Counted from the first letter of the stretch, positions 33,198 through 42,154 are shown. The stretch: 64,000 nucleotides of DNA from Megasphaera_A sueciensis (GCF_050219315.1 NZ_CP116939.1:992001-1056000), one strand, 5' to 3'. Numbers and translations: made by a program. Notes: generated by a model not told the origin, from the letters alone.

Positions 33198-33326
33198 TGA
33201 ACATCCCCCTCTTTTTTTACTTCTATTTTATTATAATGGAAAAATAAGGCAATGACAAGAAAAGTATTCTGTTTTAGTCTTTATTGTGCTAAAATGATAA
33301 AAGACTACATTATGTGAGGTGTACTA

Positions 33327-34265
33327 ATGGAACACTATCAGCTAAAACCAGAATTAGAAGCTTTTATAAAAAGGAATGTACAAGAAGCTGCTGCTACGCA
33401 TTTCGTCATGACTCCGGCAAGTATGCGGGAAGCTTCTCTGCGCCTTGCCTTTTCACAGGAATTGCCAAAAGTAAAAATGGCCGCCGTTACAGATGCCGTT
33501 TTAAGCCAATGCGGAGAATATGACGTACCCGTCCGTATTTACCGGCCAACAGCAGGTACGGTGCCGCTGCCGGTACTGATTTATTATCATGGCGGTGGTT
33601 TTGTTATTGATTCTATCATGGTATATGATCCTATTTTACGGCGTATTGCCAAAGCTACCAATCATATCGTCGTAGCACCTGAATACCGTTTAGCCCCGGA
33701 AAATCCGTACCCTGCTGCTGAAGTAGATGCCTTAGCAACTGCCAAACGAACGCTGGCCAAGTTAGATGAGCTTCATATTCCGTATCTGCCGGATATCACC
33801 TTGGCAGGGGACAGTGCCGGCGGCTATTTGGCAGCGGTTGTCAGTTCTCATCTGCAGGAGGATTCACGTATTCCCATCACACATCAAATTTTAATATACC
33901 CCAGCCTTGATATGACCCATTCACTTCCTTCTTTTGAAGAAAACGGGATTGATACATACGGTTCCAATAAAAATAAAATGAAATGGTATTTTGATTGTTA
34001 TCTGCACCATGTACCTAATCGGAAAGCTATCTCTCCTTTATTTGGAAAACTTTCTCCCCATATGCCGTCTACCTTGATGATAACCGTACAATTTTGCCCT
34101 TTCCGTGACGAAGGTGCTGCGTATACCGCTCGTCTGAAACAATATGGCGTACGAACCGAATTATATAATGTAACCAATATGGTACATTCCTATCTTAACT
34201 TTGAAAAAATCTGTTATGATGAAATTTGCGCTACGTATAAGAAAATAGCACAATTTCTAACATAA
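33327..34265 (+). CDS. Alpha/beta hydrolase, hormone-sensitive-lipase-type carboxylesterase
   Basis: A 312-aa cytoplasmic hydrolase: oxyanion motif YYHGGGFV near 90, nucleophile Ser in GDSAGG near 160, acid Asp in CPFRDEG near 255 and His in MVHSYLNF near 285. This is the HSL (bacterial family IV) esterase pattern, acting on short-chain esters. Substrate unknown. The ATG at 33327 has AGGTG upstream. It is monocistronic and ends at a terminator shared with the convergent suf operon. Confidence 0.92.
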   Translation: MEHYQLKPELEAFIKRNVQEAAATHFVMTPASMREASLRLAFSQELPKVKMAAVTDAVLSQCGEYDVPVRIYRPTAGTVPLPVLIYYHGGGFVIDSIMVYDPILRRIAKATNHIVVAPEYRLAPENPYPAAEVDALATAKRTLAKLDELHIPYLPDITLAGDSAGGYLAAVVSSHLQEDSRIPITHQILIYPSLDMTHSLPSFEENGIDTYGSNKNKMKWYFDCYLHHVPNRKAISPLFGKLSPHMPSTLMITVQFCPFRDEGAAYTARLKQYGVRTELYNVTNMVHSYLNFEKICYDEICATYKKIAQFLT

Positions 34266-34294
34266 GTACAGCATACTGGCTTGTACAAAAACAC

Positions 34295-34343
34295 AAAACT
34301 GCCGCATAAGCACCTGTATCAGGTATCTCTATGCGGCAGTTTT
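34295..34343. terminator. Bidirectional terminator between esterase and sufB
   Basis: A 14-bp perfect outer stem (AAAACTGCCGCATA and complement) with a small inner hairpin (ACCTG/CAGGT), flanked by T/A runs on both sides. Confidence 0.85.
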
Positions 34344-34380
34344 GTATATGTCTATCCCGCTAACGGCAGCAAATCAGCTA

Positions 34381-35592
34381 TCAACAGCCGTGCTGCACGC
34401 TGAAGGTATCCAGTGTTGTATTGATCCGTTCTGCCAGCGAATCCGGAAGACCTTCGATATTGACGTTTAAGAACCCGCGGACGATGGTCGCCGTAGCTTC
34501 TTCTTCATTCATGCCGCGCGCCATCAGATACTCTATTTCTTCAGGAGCAATCCGTCCGACAGCCGCTTCATGACTCATTTCGTTATTATCCGTTTCCGAG
34601 TTCAGTTCGGGAATCGCTCGGATATACCCTTTTTTGGAAAGCATCAATCCATGGCATTCCAAATGTGCCTGGACTTCTTCGGCAGCTCCCGTTAAATTAC
34701 CGCGGTTAATGATTTCTCCTCCTGTAGAGATACTCCGTGTAATAACTTCAGCACGGGTCCCCGGTACTTCTAAAACAGCCTTACCGCCAATATCCATATG
34801 CGCGCCTTCGGGGGCTACCAGAATAGAATTCAGGCGGGTAACAGCCCCCTTCCCAACAAGACGTACCGTCGGATACATCTGAATATCGGCGACTTTTTCC
34901 ATGTTGACGTAGTTAGAAAGATAGGTCCCGCCTTCTTCGACGATGGTAACCGTCCGTGGCCGGACCGTCACATGTTCTCCCCAGCTATGGATCATCGTAA
35001 AAGAAAGTTTGGCATTCTTACCGACAAACATTTCACTGATACCGATATGTATACCGTGTTCAACAGACGTGTCACTGGCACAACCGCTGATAATATTTAA
35101 TTCGGCGCCTTCTTCCAAAATAATGACATTGTGAACCCGCTGCAATTGATCTTCATGACCCATAAAAACACAAGCCTGCAGCGGTGCCGTAATTTTAGTT
35201 CCAGCCTTGACCCGGATAAAATATCCCTGTTCCTGTTCCAATGCTGTTTTTGCCGTATATTTGTCCGTGTCAGGTTTTACCGCCTTCCACCAATACTTTT
35301 CTACCAATTCCGGATATTTTTTAGCTGCAGTGCCGGTATTCATCAATTCCAGCGGTGTTTGTTCCTTGACTTTGGATTCAACAGCCGCATTATCCACCTG
35401 TACATACGTAGCACTGCGATTTTCCTCCTGTAAATCAATACCCACTTTTTCCAATTTTGACTTTCCCGTATCTGTCAGTTCTTCTGCCGATAAAACATGG
35501 GCATCATTATTATCATCAAATGCGCTTAAATCGATATCATTGCCAAACGCCGCTTTTTTACTCAGAGCTTCTTCCAGTATGTGTTTATCCAT
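34381..35592 (-). CDS. sufB: SufB/SufD-family Fe-S cluster assembly scaffold
   Basis: A 403-aa beta-helix scaffold on which Fe-S clusters are built with the SufC ATPase. The C-terminal block SHEAAVGRIAPEEIEYLMARG then EATATIVRGFL is the SufB/SufD hallmark; the core SISTGGEIINRGNL and HLECHGLML are also typical. An ATG at 35628 exists, but GGGGAGG lies upstream of 35592, where the start overlaps the sufC stop as TAATG, so 35592 is chosen. Only one SufB/D-type protein accompanies SufC, and no sufS or sufU is nearby: the minimal arrangement known in archaea and some anaerobes. Confidence 0.92.
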   Translation of the reverse strand: MDKHILEEALSKKAAFGNDIDLSAFDDNNDAHVLSAEELTDTGKSKLEKVGIDLQEENRSATYVQVDNAAVESKVKEQTPLELMNTGTAAKKYPELVEKYWWKAVKPDTDKYTAKTALEQEQGYFIRVKAGTKITAPLQACVFMGHEDQLQRVHNVIILEEGAELNIISGCASDTSVEHGIHIGISEMFVGKNAKLSFTMIHSWGEHVTVRPRTVTIVEEGGTYLSNYVNMEKVADIQMYPTVRLVGKGAVTRLNSILVAPEGAHMDIGGKAVLEVPGTRAEVITRSISTGGEIINRGNLTGAAEEVQAHLECHGLMLSKKGYIRAIPELNSETDNNEMSHEAAVGRIAPEEIEYLMARGMNEEEATATIVRGFLNVNIEGLPDSLAERINTTLDTFSVQHGC

Positions 35593-36398
35593 TATCGCAC
35601 ACCTCCCCGGCATGTTTCGCGAACACAACGTTCATAGCCCGACTGTGCAATACACTGCAGGACATATAGCGGATCGCCGCTTTGGCAAGTCAGCGTACCG
35701 TTATATAAAATATGTGCATAAGAGGACGGCACATATTTAAGGATATGTCCCAAATGCGTAATAATCAAGCCGCTATGACCACTTTCCTTGAGCGGATTAT
35801 TATCTTCACATTCCGTGTTATTGCCGCAGCAAGACTTTTGACAGTCCCCTTTGCGACAGTCTGTATGCTGTAAAATATAATTCGCCGCTCGGCCTACCAA
35901 AGCAATATTTTCGATATCAACACCGCTTTCCGGTTCATCCAGCAACAACAATTCCGGTTTTTGCGCCATCAGCTGCAGTAACTCACTGCGTTTTAATTCA
36001 CCGCCGCTGAAACCTTCATTGACACTGCGGTCCAGAAAATCGCTCATTCCCATCCATTTAGCCATGCTTTCTGTTTCTTTAGGAGTTGCTCCGCAAATTT
36101 CCACCATTTTCCGCAGTGAAAGGCCTCGAATTGTCGGCGGTCTTTGGATCATGACGCCAATGCCTAATTTAGCTCGTTCATAACAGGGAGCTGCCGTAAT
36201 ATCCTGTCCTTTGAAAAGAATTTTTCCTTCTAAGACTTTATATCGTTCAAATCCCATAATCGCACTGATCAAGGTCGACTTTCCTGTCCCATTGGGTCCC
36301 AAAAGTACATGTACTTCTCCGGGCGCAATATGCAGATTAATGTCCTTTAAGATCGTTTTTCCGTTAACTGCAACTGTCAAATGTTCAATATGTAACAC
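35592..36398 (-). CDS. sufC: SufC ABC ATPase with Cys-rich insertion
   Basis: A 268-aa ABC-type ATPase of the SUF machinery: Walker A GPNGTGKST (34-42), Q-loop near 85, signature SGGELKR (131-137), Walker B LLLDEPESGVD (151-161), His215 H-loop. Between the D-loop and H-loop there is an extra segment (about 177-208) with five Cys (181, 186, 190, 191, 197), and the C-terminal tail has four more (238, 249, 258, 263). I know of no such insertion in ordinary SufC. The start is GTG at 36398 with AAAGGAG 8 nt upstream. First gene of the sufCB operon. Confidence 0.93.
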   Translation of the reverse strand: MLHIEHLTVAVNGKTILKDINLHIAPGEVHVLLGPNGTGKSTLISAIMGFERYKVLEGKILFKGQDITAAPCYERAKLGIGVMIQRPPTIRGLSLRKMVEICGATPKETESMAKWMGMSDFLDRSVNEGFSGGELKRSELLQLMAQKPELLLLDEPESGVDIENIALVGRAANYILQHTDCRKGDCQKSCCGNNTECEDNNPLKESGHSGLIITHLGHILKYVPSSYAHILYNGTLTCQSGDPLYVLQCIAQSGYERCVRETCRGGVR

Positions 36399-36448
36399 CG
36401 TAACGTCTCCTTTTTGTGGGTAAATAGTCGATACTATGTTCTAATTTT

Positions 36449-36476
36449 ATCATACTATTTACGATTAGGGAAACAA
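36449..36476 (-). promoter_or_regulatory. Candidate promoter of sufCB
   Basis: Minus strand TTGTTT (plus 36471-36476), 16-bp spacer, TATGAT (plus 36449-36454), 50 nt upstream of sufC. No clear Rrf2/IscR-type site was seen. Confidence 0.45.
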
Positions 36477-36511
36477 ATCTGCTCCCATATGCCGAATTTC
36501 TCATTGTTGCA

Positions 36512-37312
36512 TTACAGGGCTTTGTTTTTTTCTGTCGATGCCACAACTGCCGCTGCGGCTGCCGCCCGGAATCCTTTTTCTTCTAATACACGTACGGCTT
36601 CAATTGTTGTACCGCCCGGTGAACATACGTCATCCTTCAATTTTCCCGGATGTTCGCCTGTTTCCAATACCATCTTAGCAGCTCCTAAAACTGTCTGGGC
36701 CGCAAAGGTATATGCCATCTGCCGCGGCATACCTTCAAGAACGGCACCATCTGCCATCGCTTCAATGAACATATACACATACGCCGGACCGCTGCCGCTT
36801 AATCCGCAGACGGCATCAATCAATTGTTCTGCTACTAATGCTGCCTTGCCAAAGCTTTCAAAAACAGCTAACGCTGCTGCTTTTTCATCTTCTGTAACAG
36901 CATCATTCACAGCCAGTGCCGACATGCCTTCCCCGACTAAAGCCGGAGTATTAGGCATGACCCGGATGATTTTCGTTCCCTGCGGGAGCGGAGCCGCCAA
37001 TCGGTCTATCGTTAAACCTGCCGCGATAGATATCACTACCGTATCAGCTTGTACCACATCATTGATTTCTGCCAGAACAGAGTCCATACTATTCGGCTTG
37101 ACTGCCAAAATCACCGCTTCTGCCCGTTTGACAAGTGCAGCTGCAGAATCAACCACAGAAACGCCCAATTCCCGCTGTATAGCTTCTGCTTTCGCCTTAT
37201 GGATATTATATATATAAATGTGTTCGGGCCCTATCAAACCGGATCCGACCAATCCCTGTATGATCGCTTTCCCCATATTCCCAGTACCGCATATACCTAT
37301 TGATGTAAACAT
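36512..37312 (-). CDS. proC: Pyrroline-5-carboxylate reductase
   Basis: A 266-aa enzyme catalysing the last step of proline synthesis, reducing P5C with NAD(P)H in the cytoplasm. The N-terminal Rossmann motif is SIGICGTGNMGKAI; the central motif is RVMPNTPALVGEGMSAL; the C-terminal dimer domain holds LSGSGPAYVYMFIEA and the PGGTTIEAV signature. A TTG at 37330 would extend it, but GAGGAGG sits 9-10 nt before the ATG at 37312. It is followed by the sufC promoter region with no clear terminator. Length and motifs are standard. Confidence 0.95.
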   Translation of the reverse strand: MFTSIGICGTGNMGKAIIQGLVGSGLIGPEHIYIYNIHKAKAEAIQRELGVSVVDSAAALVKRAEAVILAVKPNSMDSVLAEINDVVQADTVVISIAAGLTIDRLAAPLPQGTKIIRVMPNTPALVGEGMSALAVNDAVTEDEKAAALAVFESFGKAALVAEQLIDAVCGLSGSGPAYVYMFIEAMADGAVLEGMPRQMAYTFAAQTVLGAAKMVLETGEHPGKLKDDVCSPGGTTIEAVRVLEEKGFRAAAAAAVVASTEKNKAL

Positions 37313-37377
37313 AATTTCATTCCTCCTCAACTACTACCTGATAAAGTAAAAATGCTGACGCCGTTTCATTACTATAT

Positions 37378-38262
37378 TCACTCCGCCCTATTCCAATGAT
37401 GGGTCGTTAAAAAAACACCTATAATAATAGCCGCCGCACCGACCAATTGAATCGGACCGATCTGGTCATTAAATAATGCAGCACCACTGACCATGCCCAC
37501 GACAGGCATAATGTTCAAAAAGATAGCCGATATACTAGGTCCGGCCATTTTTACCCCTATATTATAGAAATATAAAGAAATAAGTCCGCCCAGAAACACC
37601 ATATAAGCGAAAGATCCCAGTGCCACCGGTGATAGCGGTGTAACTTGCAACGTTCCAGAAACAATGCCATATAAGCACGTCATAAATCCGCCGATAAGGC
37701 CAAACCAGAACGTAGTCGCCGCTGCTGAAATATATTTCATAACTTTCAAACTGATAAAACAATAAACAGCCCAAGAAACCTGTGAAGCAAAACACAGTAT
37801 ATCGCCTATATTGAAATCTATCTGCCGTATCAATTCCATGGAACCGTTACTGACAATGGCGAGAACACCAGCAAAAGAAAAAAATATGCCAATCCATTTT
37901 ATCACACTGAGCCGTTCCCGTATGAGAAAAACAGCCAACAGTGCCGTAACAGCCGGTGCCGTTGCCGATATAAGCGTACAATTGGTAACGGTAGTATACT
38001 GCAAGCCTGCGAATTGTAATACATTATTCACCAAAACCCCGAAAAACCCCATTAAAATCAGTCTACCCCAGATTGCCTTAGGCGGTAATATATTCTTCCC
38101 TTCCCGCAAATATACGATAAAAAATAAACAGAAGCTGATAAAAGCATACCGTACCACCGTTAAGGTAACCGGTGTCCATTCGGAAACCAGCCATTTTACG
38201 CATACAGGCTGAAATCCCCAAACAGCACTGGCAAAAGCCAGCATGAAATACGTTTTGAACAT
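37378..38262 (-). CDS. EamA/DMT-superfamily transporter
   Basis: A 294-aa membrane protein with ten helices in two EamA repeats. The N-terminal motif ASAVWGFQPVCVKWL, the first-repeat end CTLISATAPAVTALLAVFLIRERLS, and the second-repeat end IGPIQLVGAAAIIIGVFL mark the DMT family. The frame extends to 38352, but the ATG at 38262 has AAGGAAGG upstream and gives the normal N-terminus. Substrate unknown. It is only distantly similar to the EamA protein at 8.3 kb. Confidence 0.88.
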   Translation of the reverse strand: MFKTYFMLAFASAVWGFQPVCVKWLVSEWTPVTLTVVRYAFISFCLFFIVYLREGKNILPPKAIWGRLILMGFFGVLVNNVLQFAGLQYTTVTNCTLISATAPAVTALLAVFLIRERLSVIKWIGIFFSFAGVLAIVSNGSMELIRQIDFNIGDILCFASQVSWAVYCFISLKVMKYISAAATTFWFGLIGGFMTCLYGIVSGTLQVTPLSPVALGSFAYMVFLGGLISLYFYNIGVKMAGPSISAIFLNIMPVVGMVSGAALFNDQIGPIQLVGAAAIIIGVFLTTHHWNRAE

Positions 38263-38394
38263 GTATATACCTTCCTTATATAAAATATCTATCTTCAGTA
38301 TACGCTGCCATAAAAACATTTTCAAGAATCCAAAAAGTAATATCCCCTGCACACAGATGATTCATTGCGCCAAAAAAACCTAAGCTGACAACAC

Positions 38395-39915
38395 TTATTT
38401 TTTATCCCAGTATTCACTGGAAATACCTACAATACTCGAATCAAATGTCGTCCCATCACTCTCTCTATAGTGTGTCGTCGCACGAAAAACATACTTGGCA
38501 CCCATATATAAAAGAGGGATGTTAATATACACGATGGTAATATTTGCCAAATCAGAAAATGCCCAAAGATTTCCCAAATCATACCCAGCAATATTTACCA
38601 TAATACCAAAAGCAGCGACAAAAATGCCAAAACTGCGAACCGTATTAATAAAAACAGTATTACGGCTGATGCGGTTGGCAGCAATTTCCGAATACGTAAT
38701 CAAGCCGACCATGGTCGTATACGCAAATAGACAAAAACAAAAAGTAAGCAAAAACGTGACCAGCGCATTCCCAAAACCGGGTGCCAGTATATTGACAGAC
38801 ATAAGAAATTTTGGAAGTTTTCCGGCGGTCTCCCATACAGCCGCATTCTGTGTCCAAGCATGTGCCATAATAACGATGAATCCTGTCATCGTACAGATAA
38901 TGTATGTATCCAGCAACACCCCCAGAGAAGCAATAAGCCCTTGTTCACAAGGATGTTTGGCATCTGCTGCGGCCGCTGCCATGGTAATGGTACCTTGGCC
39001 CGCTTCATTGGACATAAGGCCACGTTTTACCCCTTGTACCAGTGCCGTCCCAAAAAGGCCGCCGAAAATGGCTTCCGGCTTAAAAGCTCCGCCAAAGACT
39101 GCCGAAAAAAAATACGGAACACTGTCTACATTTGTAATAATAAGTGCAACAATGGTAACGACATAAACAACCGCCATGACAGGCACCATAGCATCTGTTG
39201 CTTTTGACACCCGTTTGATACCGCCAAAAGCCATAGTCGCACAAATCAACAACAAAACAACGGCAGTAACATAGTAAAAGGCAGAAACCGTTGGAATACT
39301 AGTACCCATAACAATTTCTCCCATAGCCCCAACCGAAGATACGACATTAAATGCCTGTGCCGGCAAACAAAACATAGCATACAAGATGTATACACAGGAT
39401 AATGCAATACCAATCCACACTTTATTTCCCAGTAGGCGTCGGCCATAAAAAGGAAGACCTCCGACAAATTCATCATTTTTCTTCTCTTTAAATATCTGCG
39501 CTAACGTACTTTCCATATACGCCGTTGCCATTCCAAAAAAAGCGGATACCCACATCCAAAACAATGCTCCTGGACCACCTACCGAAATAGCGCCCGTCAC
39601 ACCGATAATATTTCCGGGACCGACGCGCATAGCGGAACTCAGAAAAAAAGCCGCCAGCGGAGAAATTCCCGTTTCAGCTGTACGACGCTGCACTAAAAGC
39701 TTGATACCCCGTTTAAATTCCGTAACCTGGATAAAGCCGAGGCGAATAGAAAAATAAATACCGGATCCTACCAAAACAATAATTGCCAAAGAAAAATTAC
39801 CCAATACGGGAATCGCCTTGTACCAAGCAATATTAGTCGGAAAATCCCAGAAAAAATCGGATACGGCTGCAACAAAGGCAAGCACGCTATTAATACTATC
39901 AAATATGTCTTTCAA
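38395..39915 (-). CDS. AGCS-family sodium:alanine/glycine symporter
   Basis: A roughly 506-aa protein with ten or more transmembrane helices. AGCS signatures: GPGNIIGVTGAISVGGPGALFWMWVSAFFGMATAYMES near 100-140, MSNEAGQGTITMAAAAAD near 310, and YSEIAANRISRN near 425. It imports alanine or glycine with Na+. No ATG fits; a TTG at 39915 (LKDIFDSINSVLAF) with GGAAGGAAGG upstream is the likely start, since a longer frame would run through the upstream terminator. It follows the aminotransferase gene and may use its transcript partially. Confidence 0.9.
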   Translation of the reverse strand: MKDIFDSINSVLAFVAAVSDFFWDFPTNIAWYKAIPVLGNFSLAIIVLVGSGIYFSIRLGFIQVTEFKRGIKLLVQRRTAETGISPLAAFFLSSAMRVGPGNIIGVTGAISVGGPGALFWMWVSAFFGMATAYMESTLAQIFKEKKNDEFVGGLPFYGRRLLGNKVWIGIALSCVYILYAMFCLPAQAFNVVSSVGAMGEIVMGTSIPTVSAFYYVTAVVLLLICATMAFGGIKRVSKATDAMVPVMAVVYVVTIVALIITNVDSVPYFFSAVFGGAFKPEAIFGGLFGTALVQGVKRGLMSNEAGQGTITMAAAAADAKHPCEQGLIASLGVLLDTYIICTMTGFIVIMAHAWTQNAAVWETAGKLPKFLMSVNILAPGFGNALVTFLLTFCFCLFAYTTMVGLITYSEIAANRISRNTVFINTVRSFGIFVAAFGIMVNIAGYDLGNLWAFSDLANITIVYINIPLLYMGAKYVFRATTHYRESDGTTFDSSIVGISSEYWDKK

Positions 39916-39945
39916 AAAAGTCCTTCCTTCCTCTGATGAACGTAA

Positions 39946-39979
39946 ATGCCGGTACGGAAAACTTCTCCTGTACCGGCAT
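39946..39979 (-). terminator. Terminator of the aminotransferase gene
   Basis: A perfect 10-bp stem (ATGCCGGTAC/GTACCGGCAT) between the aminotransferase stop and the symporter start. The U-run after it is short (UUUACG), so read-through is possible. Confidence 0.65.
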
Positions 39980-40001
39980 CTTGGCAATTAGAAGATCAAG
40001 C

Positions 40002-41255
40002 CTACTGTTGTGCGCCTGCTTCTATAATAGCAGTCTTTATGAGCGCTGCAAGTCCTGTAATCTTTTTCTTGGAAACAGAGCATACGGCCAGCCGTATTCC
40101 TTTTTTCAACGGAACAAGGAATATATTCTGACGTTCCAGGATATCACAAACCGCTTTGGAATTCGTCATCGGTATCGTAATAAAAAATCCCGACAAATAT
40201 GGCAAAATCTTCAAATCTGCAACCGCAGCTTCCGTCATAAAAATAGCAGCCCGTTCCTTCATGAGCTGGAAGTATTTAGCACGTTCCGCATCCAATTCCG
40301 CAATACGTTCCGGATTCTTGCAGATATTCACCATAGCTTTCATGGCAGCACTGTTGGAATTTGACCAAGTCGCCCGGCTGGTATATTGATTAACATCTAC
40401 AAATTCCTTAGCCACATCGGCGTTGGAAGTAATCCCGATCATCGCACCAATACGCTGCCCATACATAGTAAACCCTTTACTCAATGTATAAGAAACGACG
40501 ACAAGAAGGTTAGCCGGCAAATTGCCGAATTTTTTAAAAAACTTTCGGCATTCGTTCTTTTCACCGCTGTAATCCAAATAAGCTACATCAGAAACCAGAA
40601 TAATATTTTTATCCTTATTTTTGATAATATCTTGTAAAAACGCAAGAACATGATCCCAGTCTTCTTCAGTAAGAGCAAAACCTGTCGGATTATTGGCCGG
40701 AGAATTCATAATAATAACGGTATTATATTGTTTGGATACCATATCCGTCACATGTTCTTTAAAACTAGCAAAGTTAAACTGATCTTTTCCATCTAACAAT
40801 TCAAATTCGCGAAGCTTGCGGCCGTTATCGATACACATGCTGTTATAAGCGCCCCAATGCCAATCGCTGGTCAAAACATCGTCGCCCCATTCGGAATAAT
40901 TATGAATCACATGATGCAAGACACCAGAACCGCCGGAAGTTGCACAAGCGCGGATATATCCATCCGGGCGAGATTCTCCGAAACACTGCTCAATAACAGC
41001 TTCCAAATAATCCGGATATCCTTGAATAGGCGCATAGGCAACAATCTCTTTGGGAATCAGTGCTTTATAGGATTTCTGAACAACATCCAGCATAACCAAA
41101 TTGCCGTCTTCATCTAATAAAGAGCCAACGGTACCATTTGTAACCTTATCTACCCCTATCTTTTCTGCAAGTGCATTTGCTCTGTTATTAGCAGCAAAAA
41201 TAGTATCTTCTGCGCACTTACCCTTAGCTTGTGGTGCTGCAACACTCATTGACAT
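40002..41255 (-). CDS. Class I/II (fold-type I) PLP aminotransferase
   Basis: A 417-aa aminotransferase resembling the aromatic/aspartate type. PLP Lys in SYTLSKGFTMYGQRIG near 265; the NSPANNPTG substrate and cofactor loop near 190; PLP-contacting Asp in LVSDVAYLDY near 225. It moves an amino group between an amino acid and a 2-oxo acid; which amino acid is not certain. It starts at ATG with GGGGAGG upstream and is followed, past a terminator, by an alanine-type symporter, so a role in alanine or glycine use is possible but weakly supported. Confidence 0.88.
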   Translation of the reverse strand: MSMSVAAPQAKGKCAEDTIFAANNRANALAEKIGVDKVTNGTVGSLLDEDGNLVMLDVVQKSYKALIPKEIVAYAPIQGYPDYLEAVIEQCFGESRPDGYIRACATSGGSGVLHHVIHNYSEWGDDVLTSDWHWGAYNSMCIDNGRKLREFELLDGKDQFNFASFKEHVTDMVSKQYNTVIIMNSPANNPTGFALTEEDWDHVLAFLQDIIKNKDKNIILVSDVAYLDYSGEKNECRKFFKKFGNLPANLLVVVSYTLSKGFTMYGQRIGAMIGITSNADVAKEFVDVNQYTSRATWSNSNSAAMKAMVNICKNPERIAELDAERAKYFQLMKERAAIFMTEAAVADLKILPYLSGFFITIPMTNSKAVCDILERQNIFLVPLKKGIRLAVCSVSKKKITGLAALIKTAIIEAGAQQ

Positions 41256-41376
41256 GAAAAATCATCCTCCCCTTCTTTATATACACTCATAATTATTGCA
41301 CAAGAAGAAGAAATTTACAACAACAATCCCCCATGTATACAAAAGATTACGGATAACTATATCCCGATAGACAATA

Positions 41377-41387
41377 CAATACGACAA
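41377..41387. repeat. 11-bp direct repeat flanking the IS200-type element (left)
   Basis: CAATACGACAA here is repeated at 42108-42118, immediately outside the two terminal hairpins. Confidence 0.6.
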
Positions 41388-41519
41388 TCAAAACTACCTG
41401 TATAACAGGTAGTTTGCTCTGCGGCTAGAAGCCTTATTACCTGCCTAGGCCGCAAGGGCCTATGGAAAATCCACCAACCGCACTACACTTACCTGCTGCC
41501 CCTCTCCGAGGGGCGCTTC

Positions 41520-41981
41520 TTATTTATAGGGTTTCCCCGTGAATGGATCTACCAGTTCTTTCAGTGTCATTTGGTCACACACCATATCTTCCTGTAACTG
41601 TTCTCGGATATATTGTGCAATTACCTTCTGATTTCTTCCCACTGTATCAACGTAGTATCCTTTACACCAAAATTTTCTGTTTCCGTATCGATATTTTAAT
41701 TGCCCATGTCTTTCAAAAATGATCAGAGAGCTTTTCCCTTTCAAATATCCCACAAACGCAGATACGGACAACTTAGGTGGAATACTCACTAACATATGTA
41801 TATGATCCCTACACGCATTAGCTTCCAGTATTTCTACATCTTTCCGACTACATAATTCCCGTAAAATTTTTCCAATATCTTTTTTTAATTTCCCGTAAAT
41901 CAATTGTCTACGGTACTTGGGTGCAAACACAAGATGATATTTACATCTCCATTTTGTATGTGCTAAACTTGAAGTGTCCAT
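41520..41981 (-). CDS. tnpA: IS200-type Y1 transposase TnpA
   Basis: A roughly 153-aa single-strand transposase of the HUH family: HUH motif in CRDHIHMLV, catalytic Tyr in VIAQYIREQLQED, and family motifs HTKWRCKYHLVFAPKYRRQ and FWCKGYYVDTVG. It excises and inserts the element as single-stranded DNA. Two in-frame ATGs exist (41990, 41981). AAAGGAGG is only 3 nt from the first, so 41981 (MDTSSLAH) is preferred, as in relatives. Intact, so probably active; translation is likely repressed by the leader hairpin. Confidence 0.93.
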   Translation of the reverse strand: MDTSSLAHTKWRCKYHLVFAPKYRRQLIYGKLKKDIGKILRELCSRKDVEILEANACRDHIHMLVSIPPKLSVSAFVGYLKGKSSLIIFERHGQLKYRYGNRKFWCKGYYVDTVGRNQKVIAQYIREQLQEDMVCDQMTLKELVDPFTGKPYK

Positions 41982-41993
41982 GGATAGCATTTT

Positions 41994-42047
41994 CCTCCTT
42001 TGCTCTAAGTACGGTTGGCGAACCTGTGCTTAGTATAGCAAAGGAGG
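41994..42047 (-). promoter_or_regulatory. Leader hairpin hiding the tnpA ribosome site
   Basis: In the tnpA mRNA, CCTCCTTTGCT pairs perfectly (11 bp) with AGCAAAGGAGG, the Shine-Dalgarno. The stem extends through CTAAG/CTTAG and GGTT/AACC. Translational repression by such a stem is known for IS200 of enterobacteria. Confidence 0.75.
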
Positions 42048-42107
42048 TTTTGCTTTTTCTACGTATAGCTATAAGCTTTTAGAACCATACGCACAGCGTA
42101 TGGTTTT

Positions 42108-42118
42108 CAATACGACAA
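42108..42118. repeat. 11-bp direct repeat flanking the IS200-type element (right)
   Basis: Exact copy of 41377-41387; it overlaps the U-run region of the rRNA terminator. Confidence 0.6.
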
Positions 42119-42122
42119 AAAG

Positions 42123-42149
42123 ACCAGCATACTGGTAAAGTATGCTGGC
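42123..42149 (-). terminator. rRNA operon terminator
   Basis: A 10-bp stem (GCCAGCATAC/GTATGCTGGT on the minus strand) followed by UUUUU directly after 5S. Confidence 0.85.
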
Positions 42150-42154
42150 TTCCA

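Larger units (their letters stand above)
41388..42107 (-). mobile_element. IS200/IS605-type insertion sequence (about 720 bp)
   Basis: A single Y1-transposase gene is bounded by subterminal hairpins: 42083-42105 (AACCATACGC/GCGTATGGTT, upstream end) and 41391-41415 (AAACTACCTG/CAGGTAGTTT, downstream end). There is no tnpB, so it is the IS200 type. A GC-rich hairpin (41499-41517) follows tnpA. The ends are inferred from hairpins and flanking repeats, to within a few bases. It sits directly beyond the rRNA operon terminator. Confidence 0.8.

Noticed and set aside
33198..33326. yybP-ykoY (manganese) riboswitch before terC
   Set aside because: The 130-nt gap lacks the expected core and is shared with a divergent promoter.
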